From: a virus | Strand: one strand, 5' to 3' | Virus record (IMG/VR): IMGVR_UViG_3300033153_007255 | Location: 1-40,505 of that record | Length of the DNA stretch: 40,505 nucleotides | In this document: positions 5,191-13,156 of the stretch, in pieces | Numbering within the stretch: the stretch's first letter is position 1 | Layout of the letters: every line of letters starts with the position of its first letter | Notes under the pieces: model-generated | Database searches by the model: none | The model's input: only the letters and a program-made list of their open reading frames with translations | Told to the model about the DNA's origin: nothing | Translations under genes and position numbers: made by a program

Positions 5191-6651
5191 ATGAAAAAGA
5201 TATTTAGCAGAATAACTATAAATCTTTCTCCAGTAACCAGAAATGACAGTATGGAGGGAAAGGATTATCTGGTTGTTCCTATGGTAATGATGACGGAGGG
5301 TGTTCATGATGGAAGTGGTGGGCCTATTTTTTATCCGGAAGAGGAGTTAAGCAAACTTCCTGCTGTTTGGAATCACAAACCTGTTGTTGTCTACCACCCT
5401 GTTGAAAATGGATCACCCATTTCGGCTTGTTCTCCTGAGGTTCTCACCGATCGAAAGATTGGTGTTATTATGAATACTGTATGGGAAGACGGCAAGCTGA
5501 AGGCAGAAGCATGGTTAGATCCTGATCGTGTTGTGGAGGTTGATAATCGAATTATGGAGGCAATAGAGGATTCTCAGATGCTGGAGTTGAGTACCGGCCT
5601 TTACTCTGAGAATGAAAGTTCTGAAGGGGAGTATAATGGGGAAGCGTATAGTTTTGTAGCGAGAAACATTGCTCCAGATCATCTTGCAGTTTTGCCGGAT
5701 CTTGTGGGTGCTTGCAGCATTGAAGATGGTGCTGGATTTTTACGTGTTAATTCCAAAGATGGAATTAAAAAGCAGAAGGTTCTTTCGGAGGGGTTTGTTA
5801 AGGATGTGATACCTTTCCTTGAAGCTGTGGGTATTGATACAAACAAACTGAGTTTTGTTGATAGTGAACTAAGTCATGAAGATGTGAGGTCTTTGCTATA
5901 TGCAAAGATTGATGATTATGCGTGGGTAGAGGCTGTTTATGATGATTACTTTATTTTTGAAAAAGATGGCAGATTATTCACTCAAGAATACACGTTAGAC
6001 ACAGATGGCAAGTTATCAGTTAAAGGGATTCCAAAGGAGGTAATCAGAAAAGTATCATATGAAGAGTTAGCAGCAAATAAGAACGTGAAATTAGGAAAGG
6101 ATGTAAAGATGGATAAAGCAAAAAAGGTTGAGGAGCTTATCAAAAACTCTGCAACTCAATGGGCCGAGGAAGATCGGGAAACCCTAATGAACATGGAAGA
6201 GAAAGTTCTTGACAAACTAACCCCAGTTGAGAATGATGATACTGAGGACAAGACTGAGGACAAGACTGAGGACAAGACTGAGGACAAGACTGAGGACAAG
6301 ACTGAGGACAAGACTGCCGATGAGCCTGTTGGTAATGCAACAGCGAAGCCTGTTAGTGTCAAGGATTATCTTGGCAGTGCTCCTCCTGAGATCAAAGAGG
6401 TTCTTACAAACGGGCTTCAGGCTTACGAGCGTGACAAGACCACACTGATTAATATCATCACGGCCAATGAGAAGAATGTGTTTACGGAGGAGGGTTTGAA
6501 GGAAAAGAGTTTGGATGAACTCCGACAAATTGCTGCTCTTGCAAGAGCAGATGACAGTGAAGATGCTGATGATTTCAGTGGTTTGAGAGATGTTGTCAAT
6601 AATGCGGCCCAGCCTCCCCTGCCTCTGCCAGTGATGTTTGAAGAGCAGTAA
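5191..6651 (+). CDS. DUF2213-type prohead protease / scaffold fusion, 486 aa
   Basis: Residues about 25-185 match the DUF2213 type of phage protein as I know it: a start with VVPMVMMTEGVHDG, the WNHKPVVVYHP block, MLELSTGLYSEN, and DHLAVLPDLVGACS. These are regarded as capsid-maturation proteases with an attached scaffold. The C-terminal half is acidic and helical, fitting a scaffold, and contains six perfect TEDK repeats (about residues 351-374) as a flexible linker. Position directly before the decoration and capsid genes agrees. Residues about 195-310 hold an extra globular segment. I did not identify the catalytic Ser/His with certainty. ATG at 5191 has AAAGGA upstream. Confidence 0.8.
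   Translation: MKKIFSRITINLSPVTRNDSMEGKDYLVVPMVMMTEGVHDGSGGPIFYPEEELSKLPAVWNHKPVVVYHPVENGSPISACSPEVLTDRKIGVIMNTVWEDGKLKAEAWLDPDRVVEVDNRIMEAIEDSQMLELSTGLYSENESSEGEYNGEAYSFVARNIAPDHLAVLPDLVGACSIEDGAGFLRVNSKDGIKKQKVLSEGFVKDVIPFLEAVGIDTNKLSFVDSELSHEDVRSLLYAKIDDYAWVEAVYDDYFIFEKDGRLFTQEYTLDTDGKLSVKGIPKEVIRKVSYEELAANKNVKLGKDVKMDKAKKVEELIKNSATQWAEEDRETLMNMEEKVLDKLTPVENDDTEDKTEDKTEDKTEDKTEDKTEDKTADEPVGNATAKPVSVKDYLGSAPPEIKEVLTNGLQAYERDKTTLINIITANEKNVFTEEGLKEKSLDELRQIAALARADDSEDADDFSGLRDVVNNAAQPPLPLPVMFEEQ
6241..6312 (+). repeat. Six perfect 12-bp tandem repeats (TEDK linker)
   Basis: ACTGAGGACAAG is repeated six times without a mismatch inside the protease/scaffold gene, encoding (TEDK)6. The perfect DNA identity points to recent slippage expansion, so copy number may vary between relatives. 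Confidence 0.95.
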
Positions 6652-6717
6652 TTATTGATGACTGGTGTGGCTCTGAAAAACGAAAAGATGTATTGTAATT
6701 AAAGAAGGAGTTGTAAG

Positions 6718-7167
6718 ATGGCAGCAAGACGAATTCATATTAAAGGTCCATATCGGCAAGAGGAAGCTAATGCGGCTGCTGCGAGTTCTGTTTATCCCGG
6801 TATGCTCGTATTGCGTGATTCAAATGGTGATGTCAATGTTCACAACACTGAAGGTGGGTATGCTGAGAGGGCTGTTGCGGCTGAGGATGCTTTGCAGGGC
6901 GACGTTGTAAGCACAGTCTATACTGCTGAGAATATCCTCACGTTTCTGCTCTTGGTTCCTGGAAGTGAGTTTTATGGGCTACTTGCTTCTGGTGAGAATG
7001 TGTCGGATGGAGATAAGGTTGTGAGTGGAGGTGATGGCACGTTTGTTGCTGAGTCGAATGTATCCAGTGGAACCACTGTGCGACAGATTATGGCAATAGT
7101 ATTGGAAGACAAAGACCTTTCGGGGAGTGGTGCTTCTGATACACTTACAAAGATGAGGATGATGTAA
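6718..7167 (+). CDS. Head decoration-type protein, 149 aa
   Basis: Lies between protease/scaffold and major capsid gene, the usual place for a capsid decoration protein. The body has the repetitive small-residue beta pattern of such proteins (YPGMLVLRDSNGDVNVH, AEDALQGDVVSTVY, PGSEFYGLLASGENVSDGD, VSGGDGTF). It presumably trims or stabilises the capsid surface. No membrane or signal segment. AGAAGGAG sits 7 bases before the ATG, one of the strongest ribosome-binding sites in the window, as expected for an abundant structural protein. Confidence 0.75.
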   Translation: MAARRIHIKGPYRQEEANAAAASSVYPGMLVLRDSNGDVNVHNTEGGYAERAVAAEDALQGDVVSTVYTAENILTFLLLVPGSEFYGLLASGENVSDGDKVVSGGDGTFVAESNVSSGTTVRQIMAIVLEDKDLSGSGASDTLTKMRMM

Positions 7168-7231
7168 TAAGTGTCTTAGTATGATCTGTTGTATGTGATT
7201 TTGAATCTTGAATTGAAAAGGAGTTAGAATA

Positions 7232-8299
7232 ATGAAAGTCAAACGCGATTTTATCCTTAACGGGCACGCGGTTGGGAATGTTGCGGCAAACCTCATGCAA
7301 CATGACTTCAATGTAAACACCCTCCGTCCGTTTATTGGCAACGATGGAAGGTCTTACTTGTCGGTCATTGGTAATGATGGAAAACTGTCCAGTGTTCCTG
7401 TAGCAAATGCTAACGCCACACTTCGTCATGAAGATTGGCTGTCAATCGATGCTGCTGTCCGCAAGGCCGCAAAACCGAGGCTGAAGGCCGTTGGTGATCT
7501 TGTCAATGCTGGATTAACTTACCGAGTTCCAAATGGCATGGGCAAGACAGTCCTTGCGTATGAGAAACAAAGTGATATTAACGATGCATCCATCAGCATG
7601 GATGGGCTGCGTGAAGGTGAGAATGATAGGCCGGAGTACGAAATCACAAACCTACCCCTGCCAATCATCCACAAAGACTTTCAGTTTAGTGCTCGTCAGC
7701 TTTCAACTTCCAGAAACAGCAACACTCCTCTGGACACCACGATGGCTGAGTTGGCTGCTCGCAAAGTTGCCGAGGAAGCGGAGAAGTTGCTGCTTGGTGA
7801 ATTGGACACATACACTTATGGTGGTGGTACGATTTATGGTTATACCAACTTCCCATCACGGCTCACAAAGACATTCACATCCCCGACTGCTGGCGGTTGG
7901 ACTGCGAGTACGTTTGTTGATGAGATCCTTGATGCTCGGCAACAACTAAGAGGTGCTTATCATTACGGCCCGTATATGTTGTATGTGAATAGTGCGTGGG
8001 ATGCCTATCTTGATGATGACTTTAAGGCTGCATCTGACATCACCTTGCGGGAACGTGTGATGAAGATTGATGGCATTTCTGGAATCAAGACGCTGGACTA
8101 TCTGAGTACCGATTATGATCTGGTTCTCCTCCAGATGACACCAGATGTTGCTCGTGAAGTTATTGGAATGGATATGACTACTGTGCAATGGGAGACAGAT
8201 GGTGGAATGTTGATCCACTTCAAAGTGATGACTATTATGGTTCCACAGATGCGTGATGACATCAACGACAATACTGGTGTTCTTCACGGCTCTGTGTAA
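7232..8299 (+). CDS. Major capsid protein, HK97 fold (encapsulin-like type), 355 aa
   Basis: Order (after protease and decoration genes), length and sequence style fit the HK97-fold major capsid protein of the group whose central region resembles encapsulins. Visible features: an N-arm (1-60), an E-loop/spine-helix region about 80-190 (AAKPRLKAVGDLVNAGLTYR, ITNLPLPIIHKDFQFSARQL, KVAEEAEKLLLGELDTYTYG), then the A-domain (about 250-340) with YGPYMLYVNSAWDAYLDDDF and the final strand IHFKVMTIMVPQMRDD. A strong AAAGGAG ribosome-binding site precedes the ATG. From memory it resembles capsid proteins classed as DUF6260; that label needs a profile search. Confidence 0.85.
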   Translation: MKVKRDFILNGHAVGNVAANLMQHDFNVNTLRPFIGNDGRSYLSVIGNDGKLSSVPVANANATLRHEDWLSIDAAVRKAAKPRLKAVGDLVNAGLTYRVPNGMGKTVLAYEKQSDINDASISMDGLREGENDRPEYEITNLPLPIIHKDFQFSARQLSTSRNSNTPLDTTMAELAARKVAEEAEKLLLGELDTYTYGGGTIYGYTNFPSRLTKTFTSPTAGGWTASTFVDEILDARQQLRGAYHYGPYMLYVNSAWDAYLDDDFKAASDITLRERVMKIDGISGIKTLDYLSTDYDLVLLQMTPDVAREVIGMDMTTVQWETDGGMLIHFKVMTIMVPQMRDDINDNTGVLHGSV

Positions 8300-8340
8300 A
8301 TAGTGAATGGGTTTGGGTTACAATGGAAAGGGCTCAGAAA

Positions 8341-8751
8341 ATGACAGTTTTTAGATTAACAGGTGGAATGCACGTTGATGAGAAGGGCGAGGTCTTTAGA
8401 TCGGGGGATCTTGTCCCTTCTCAAAAACCTCTGGATAAGATCTTCCGAAACAAGTTTATAAAAGTTTCGCAGGAAGATCTTGAGCAGGAAAAACCTCCTA
8501 TGCCAGAAAAACCTCCAATTTCAAAGGTTGCAAAAAAGAAGAAGACTGCTAAAAAGAAAAAGAGAAAGAGTAAGAAGGATTCGGAAAAAATTGTTACGGA
8601 TCAGTTTCCTGCTGCAAGTGTTGTTGATTTAGAAGTTTACCAAAAGGGCAGCCGTTACAATGTGAAGGATCCCAATACCGGAAATGTTGTAAATGCTATG
8701 ATGTTAAAGAAAGCTGAAGTTACACCTTTCTTGAAGGCATACGAGGTATAG
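8341..8751 (+). CDS. Small head-region protein with Lys-rich linker, 136 aa
   Basis: Unrecognised. A short N-terminal domain (FRLTGGMHVDEKGEVFRSGD...) joins, through a basic Pro/Lys linker (about residues 54-85, runs of K/R), to a second small domain (VVDLEVYQKGSRYNVKDP...). I chose ATG 8341 because AAAGGG lies 8 bases upstream; ATG 8323 lacks such a box. It directly follows the capsid gene, so a minor head or DNA-contacting internal protein is plausible but unproven. It ends two bases before the next start. Confidence 0.7.
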   Translation: MTVFRLTGGMHVDEKGEVFRSGDLVPSQKPLDKIFRNKFIKVSQEDLEQEKPPMPEKPPISKVAKKKKTAKKKKRKSKKDSEKIVTDQFPAASVVDLEVYQKGSRYNVKDPNTGNVVNAMMLKKAEVTPFLKAYEV

Positions 8752-8753
8752 GT

Positions 8754-9386
8754 ATGCCTATATGGACACAAGAACCAGTTTGGGATGGTAAGGATGTTTT
8801 TGTTATTGGTGGTGGAGATTCTCTACGTTTCTTCAATTGGGATTTGCTGGATGATGAGTTCACGATAGGATGTAACAATGCTTTTCAGTTAGGATCTTCG
8901 ATATGCAAGATATGTATTTTTGGAGATGTGGCTTTTTGGAAGAAGTATGAAAAGGAGTTAGAAGCTTTCGATGGTGTTGTATTCACCAACTCTCCTTCAT
9001 TGTTTCAAAAAGGTGCTAAACATCCGTGGTTGTGGGTGATGGAAAGATCGGCTATAGGTCTTCACACAACAAAGCTTGGTTGGAATAACAATGTTGGATC
9101 ATCTGCGATCAATTTGGCTTTGATTTTGGGTGCAAAGAGAGTATTCTTACTTGGCTTTGATATGTGCTTGTCAAAAGATGGGAAATCCCATTACCATGAA
9201 GGGGCTATCAGGGAGCCTAATCAAACCACTCTTAATGATTTTATCAGAGGCTTCAAGAATGTCAAGACAGATTTATCGAAGTTTCCTGATAGTGAAGTTA
9301 TAAATGTTTCTGATTGTTCAAGGTTGGATGTTTTCTCAAAAGTCGGTTTTCTTGATTTTTGGAAGGAAAGGACAAAAATATCATGA
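8754..9386 (+). CDS. DUF115 / sialyltransferase-like protein, 210 aa
   Basis: Rossmann-type start DVFVIGGGDSLRFF (about 13-26), then IGCNNAF, and the block GSSAINLALILGAKRVFLLGFDM (about 121-143), followed by a HYHEGA motif. This combination is typical of the DUF115 / GT29-42-like superfamily (nucleotide-sugar transferases or MptE-like enzymes). A second gene of this type lies at 27908-28570. Its place within the head gene block, outside the main glycan island, is unusual and suggests modification of a virion protein. Substrate unknown. GAGG about 10 bases before ATG. Confidence 0.7.
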   Translation: MPIWTQEPVWDGKDVFVIGGGDSLRFFNWDLLDDEFTIGCNNAFQLGSSICKICIFGDVAFWKKYEKELEAFDGVVFTNSPSLFQKGAKHPWLWVMERSAIGLHTTKLGWNNNVGSSAINLALILGAKRVFLLGFDMCLSKDGKSHYHEGAIREPNQTTLNDFIRGFKNVKTDLSKFPDSEVINVSDCSRLDVFSKVGFLDFWKERTKIS

Positions 9387-9949
9387 TGGAGTGGATTCAG
9401 GCTAATTATGTAGGTGTTGGAGCTATAATCACGGCATTGTACTTACTTGCTCGTGCGATTGTGGCGATTACCCCTACGGAGACGGATAATGAATGGGTGA
9501 AGAAGTATGTTCAACCTTTTGTTAGTTTGTTGAGTAAGGTGTTTGGTTTGGATTTGACGCAAGGGGTAAAAGGAAAGTCTGATGGGATGGGAATAACGAT
9601 TCTTTTATTGTTTACTGGATCGTTTCTGGTTATGGCAAACCAAGGATGCAACATTTGGAAGAATTTGGAGAAAGATCCTGAAGCACAACTTACCGCATCA
9701 GCAGATTTACTGAAAGGTGTTGTGAAGTCTTTGACTGATCTCCATAAAATGGGACAACTCGGTGAAGATGAAACACAACAGGCGGATAAACTGATAAAGA
9801 AGGCTCGTGGGTTTCTCAAAAGTTGGGAAAGTGCTTTGGAAAATGGAGAGCCGTGGAAAAACTTCCATGAGTTGTTCATAGAAGTGTTTGAAGATTTGTC
9901 GGAATTGGATGCTGACGCAAAAGGAAAGGTGGTGAATAATAATGTCTGA
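9383..9949 (+). CDS. Two-helix membrane protein of phage type, possible holin-like, 188 aa
   Basis: ATG at 9383 overlaps the preceding TGA (ATGA) and has GGAAAGGA upstream, so it is preferred over the in-frame start at 9359. First membrane span YVGVGAIITALYLLARAIVAI (near residues 7-27); second GITILLLFTGSFLVMANQGC (near 68-87), ending in a Cys that looks like a lipobox but is internal. Between them is an amphipathic stretch, and the C-terminal 100 residues are charged and helical. Similar membrane proteins occur near phage head or lysis genes, but no endolysin is in the window, so a lysis role is not established. Confidence 0.65.
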   Translation: MMEWIQANYVGVGAIITALYLLARAIVAITPTETDNEWVKKYVQPFVSLLSKVFGLDLTQGVKGKSDGMGITILLLFTGSFLVMANQGCNIWKNLEKDPEAQLTASADLLKGVVKSLTDLHKMGQLGEDETQQADKLIKKARGFLKSWESALENGEPWKNFHELFIEVFEDLSELDADAKGKVVNNNV

Positions 9950-10151
9950 TGTAGCGGGTGTTGTGTTACTAATTATGAAGTTGGTTGCTCAGGGTTTAGG
10001 AACGGCAAAGGAAGTTATGGAACTTGCCAAGAGAGTTAGGAATGGAGAGAATATTACTATTGAAGAAGCAAAAGCTGCTTTGAAGGATTTGGACGTTGAG
10101 ATTGATGAGTGGGATGCAGAAATTGGAAACTCCCCAAATACGGAAGGGTAA
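9942..10151 (+). CDS. Small helical hypothetical protein, 69 aa
   Basis: An N-terminal hydrophobic/amphipathic helix (VVLLIMKLVAQGLG) is followed by a highly charged helix-turn-helix-like segment ending in acidic residues. Starts inside the end of the previous gene (8-bp overlap) with GGAAAGGTGG upstream, so it is coupled to the membrane protein, and may act with it. No family recognised. Confidence 0.65.
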   Translation: MSDVAGVVLLIMKLVAQGLGTAKEVMELAKRVRNGENITIEEAKAALKDLDVEIDEWDAEIGNSPNTEG

Positions 10152-10154
10152 TCA

Positions 10155-10565
10155 ATGGCTGTCAGAACAACGAGTGAAGGTGTTGCTGCTATAATCGAAG
10201 TAGATAGTGATATTTCCTTGACACCTTTTATTGCTGCTGCTAATGAATTAGTAACGGAATGTTGCACTTCTGCAAGTTATACTGCAACTCGTTTAGAAAC
10301 AATTGAAAGATGGTTGGCAGCACATCTTTACTCTATTCGTGATAGACGTATAACAAGAGAAGATGTTGGAGGGGGTGTTGGTGCTAATTACGAAAGCAAG
10401 ATTGGATTAGGTTTTGACAGCTCAGAGCATGGCCAGATGGCTTTGAGGTTTGACACAGAAGGGGGACTTGCTGCATTAGATAAGCGGACACAAAAGGGAT
10501 TGAGGCCTGCTGTTACTGTCGCTTGGATGGGAACAGAGAATGAACAACTCGAAGATAATACATAA
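10155..10565 (+). CDS. Head-tail connector (adaptor-like) protein, 136 aa
   Basis: The pattern AIIEVDSDISLTPFIAAANELVTECC, then ATRLETIERWLAAHLYSIRD, is the helical layout of phage adaptor proteins (HK97 gp6 type) that bind beneath the portal. The remainder (IGLGFDSSEHGQMALRFD...) forms the typical hairpin region. Location between capsid and stopper-like genes supports it. GGAAGGG precedes the ATG. Confidence 0.7.
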   Translation: MAVRTTSEGVAAIIEVDSDISLTPFIAAANELVTECCTSASYTATRLETIERWLAAHLYSIRDRRITREDVGGGVGANYESKIGLGFDSSEHGQMALRFDTEGGLAALDKRTQKGLRPAVTVAWMGTENEQLEDNT

Positions 10566-10577
10566 AAGGAAAAAGTT

Positions 10578-10871
10578 ATGGAGTATGTTTTTATTGCAGC
10601 ATTGATTCCGTGTTATGCTTCTATTATAGCTCTTTACGCTTGGGTGACTAAGATAAAGACGGAGATAGAGAATAGGATGAATGAACACCATGAAAATTCT
10701 AATATTCATGCTGACAGCAATAATTTTATGAGGAAGGACGTTTGTGGTCAGATAGTAACAAGAATAGAAGTAAGTGTTGATGGAGCTGTGAAGTCAATGG
10801 AAAAGATGGAAAGGTCTCTTACAAAGGAATTTTCAAGTATCAGGGAGATGATAAAAGAGAGGGACTCCTAA
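10578..10871 (+). CDS. Small membrane-anchored coiled-coil protein, 97 aa
   Basis: One N-terminal membrane span (YVFIAALIPCYASIIALYAWV, residues 3-23), then a long charged helical region with heptad-like spacing (KIKTEIENRM..., VKSMEKMERSLTKEF...). This architecture is shared by inner-membrane spanins, holin accessories and many small phage membrane proteins. Without an adjacent endolysin I leave the role open. AAAAGGAAAAA precedes the ATG. Confidence 0.65.
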   Translation: MEYVFIAALIPCYASIIALYAWVTKIKTEIENRMNEHHENSNIHADSNNFMRKDVCGQIVTRIEVSVDGAVKSMEKMERSLTKEFSSIREMIKERDS

Positions 10872-10872
10872 T

Positions 10873-11235
10873 ATGAGTTTAATAACTCGTATGAGAAAAC
10901 AAACTGCTGTCTGGTGGCCTTTAACAACTGATAGCGGTGAGGTTCAGTTTGACAATTATGGGCAACCCATACATGGTGATCCCCAAGAGATAGATGTGCG
11001 ATGGGAAGACAAAACTGAAGAGATTATAGGTGTCGATGGTACGGTTGTAACCACAAGATCGAAGGTGTTTGTTGGGGAAGATATGAGTGTTGGGGATGTT
11101 TTGTTTTTGGGAGAATTGACTGACTTGACAAATGAGGATAATCCAAAGGCAAATAGTGGAGCTTATGAGGTTGTGCAGTTTAGCAAAACTCCAAATTTAA
11201 GGGCTACCGAGTTTTTGAGGATAGCGTATTTATAG
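10873..11235 (+). CDS. Head-closure / stopper-like protein, 120 aa
   Basis: A small beta-rich protein. Its layout (IDVRWEDKTEEIIGVDGTVV, then KVFVGEDMSVGDVLFLG, then a final YEVVQFSKTPNLRATEFLRIAYL) matches the common phage stopper / head-tail joining proteins that close the head after packaging. It follows the adaptor-like gene as expected. Ribosome-binding site GAGGGA. Confidence 0.7.
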   Translation: MSLITRMRKQTAVWWPLTTDSGEVQFDNYGQPIHGDPQEIDVRWEDKTEEIIGVDGTVVTTRSKVFVGEDMSVGDVLFLGELTDLTNEDNPKANSGAYEVVQFSKTPNLRATEFLRIAYL

Positions 11236-11256
11236 TATGTAGAAGGATTATCAGTA

Positions 11257-13155
11257 ATGGCGACGTATTATGTAAATGCTGCTACAGGAGATGATGGTAG
11301 ATCTACAGCAGAGGCTGCTAATCCTAATACTCCTTGGTTAACGCTTCTGGGTGCGGAAGCGAAAGCCAGTGGAGGAGATACTGTACATGTTGCTGCTGGC
11401 ACATATAAAGAAGATCATGCGAGTTTACACTGTTTCTACACGACGAAGGGAATTGAATGGATTGCTGATGGGGCTGTAGTTGTGCAGAGTGTTAGCACTT
11501 CTTATTTACTTGTTGCGGCTGGGGATGTTGTTGCCTCTTGGGATGGGTTTGAGTTTGATGGTGAAGATAACACCGATACTCTTATTTACATGAATACTGG
11601 TAGTAATACTAAGTCGTGGACTGATTGCATAATCAAAGATACATCATCTAATGGTCATTGGTTTAGAGCAGCAGCAGCCGATAATTCAGGTGGATTCGAT
11701 CATTGTACTTTCACCAACAATAATGCTTTGGATGTTGCCTTCTTCGTATACCTTTTAACGAATTTTACGCTTCACAGTTGCACTATCACGGGAACTTGTG
11801 TAGAGTTTATATATACAGGAGGAGCCAGTGGAACATTAACAGTTACTAAAAACATTTGCAATGTGAATATTACTAATAGCTCAAAGTGCTTTGTTTATAA
11901 TTCTGGTAATCAGGCTGTTGATATTTCTGATAATGATGTGACTTTTACTGGGACACCTGGACACTTTGTTAACATAGCAGGAGCAACAACTGGAGCGGTG
12001 TCTATTCAGGACAACACTCTTGATTCTGCTGTGAAGATTTTTAATAATCCCATTCAAATAATTGCAGGAACTCATGCTGTAACGATAAGCGGTAATGAGA
12101 TTACAATTACAGCAACAACTTTCATTCAAGATGTAATTGCAGTGGCTAATCAGCCAAGCCCAATAATTAACGGCAATAATATAGACACCAGAACCACAGC
12201 GAGTGGTTTTAGACACATCAGAGTTTATTCTACAGGAGTAGATTGTGGTAATCCCCAGATCACAGATAATATCTGTTATACGAGATGCACGGTATCTCAA
12301 TGTATTTTGGTTGGGGCAGATGCTACGGATGCAGGAGACAATCAACTTGATGGAGCTATCATCAGTGGTAATAGGGTTTATGGAGGGTTGTATTACAACA
12401 GGTCTGTTGGCTCCGGCTCAATCCACGGGATAGAGTATGGCTGGAATGTAGGAGCAGCAATTCACCATAACTATGTCAATGGCTGTGCTTATGGCATTGT
12501 AGTAAAGGGTGGTTCTGAAGATTATCAAGATCAGAATGGTGTCTATTGTAATCTGCTCGTTAATAATGGTTGTGATGGTTTCAGTGCAGATTCTGCCTTA
12601 CGACTCAAAGGTGTGATCAACGTCCCAGTATACGGCAATGTGTTCTATTCGGAATATGCTTACGGGTCATGGGGCGGACTGGTCAACATATCAGATGGGG
12701 ATAATGGAGATGATGACTGTACCGGATGCCTTATCAAAAATAACATCTTTTACGCTCCAAATGGCTCATTTCTGATTAACGTCGCAGATGATGGCTCGTC
12801 ATTAACTGCTGCTGATGTTGACAACAATTGCTACTGGAACGATGCTGGTAGTGGAATGGACTTTATTGAGGGTGGCACAACGTACACCAATTTTGCTGAT
12901 TGGCAAACAGCGGGCTTCGATGCGAGTGGGTTTAGTAGTAATCCTAATTGGGTTGATCCCGGCTCAGATTTTCAGCTTCAAAGCAGCTCTCCTTGTAAAA
13001 ATACAGGAGTTACTTTAGCCAGCCCATATAATATAGATTTTGCAGGCAATGATCAAGATGATTATGGGATTGGTTGGGATGTTGGAGCATATGCGTTTCT
13101 TGGTAATAATATTCCAATGATTATGCACCATCGAAAGATGATAGGAGTAAGTTGA
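11257..13155 (+). CDS. Right-handed parallel beta-helix surface protein (pectate-lyase-like tailspike type), 632 aa
   Basis: The N-terminus (MATYYVNAATGDDGRSTAEAANPNTPW..L) is the typical opening of DUF1565/pectate-lyase-like right-handed beta-helices. It is followed by irregular repeats with Asn-ladder-like turns (ITNNNAL, ISGNEITI, INGNNI, ISGNRVYGG, IKNNIFY). The helix spans nearly the whole chain and closes near residue 620. Such proteins bind or cut host polysaccharides as tailspikes, or decorate heads. I see no sequence proof of catalytic activity. Its place between stopper and tail-terminator genes is not where tailspikes normally sit. Confidence 0.8.
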   Translation: MATYYVNAATGDDGRSTAEAANPNTPWLTLLGAEAKASGGDTVHVAAGTYKEDHASLHCFYTTKGIEWIADGAVVVQSVSTSYLLVAAGDVVASWDGFEFDGEDNTDTLIYMNTGSNTKSWTDCIIKDTSSNGHWFRAAAADNSGGFDHCTFTNNNALDVAFFVYLLTNFTLHSCTITGTCVEFIYTGGASGTLTVTKNICNVNITNSSKCFVYNSGNQAVDISDNDVTFTGTPGHFVNIAGATTGAVSIQDNTLDSAVKIFNNPIQIIAGTHAVTISGNEITITATTFIQDVIAVANQPSPIINGNNIDTRTTASGFRHIRVYSTGVDCGNPQITDNICYTRCTVSQCILVGADATDAGDNQLDGAIISGNRVYGGLYYNRSVGSGSIHGIEYGWNVGAAIHHNYVNGCAYGIVVKGGSEDYQDQNGVYCNLLVNNGCDGFSADSALRLKGVINVPVYGNVFYSEYAYGSWGGLVNISDGDNGDDDCTGCLIKNNIFYAPNGSFLINVADDGSSLTAADVDNNCYWNDAGSGMDFIEGGTTYTNFADWQTAGFDASGFSSNPNWVDPGSDFQLQSSSPCKNTGVTLASPYNIDFAGNDQDDYGIGWDVGAYAFLGNNIPMIMHHRKMIGVS

Positions 13156-13156
13156 T

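Noticed and set aside
9383-10871. Lysis cassette (holin/spanin)
   Set aside because: Membrane proteins are present but no endolysin lies nearby, so the assignment is not supported.
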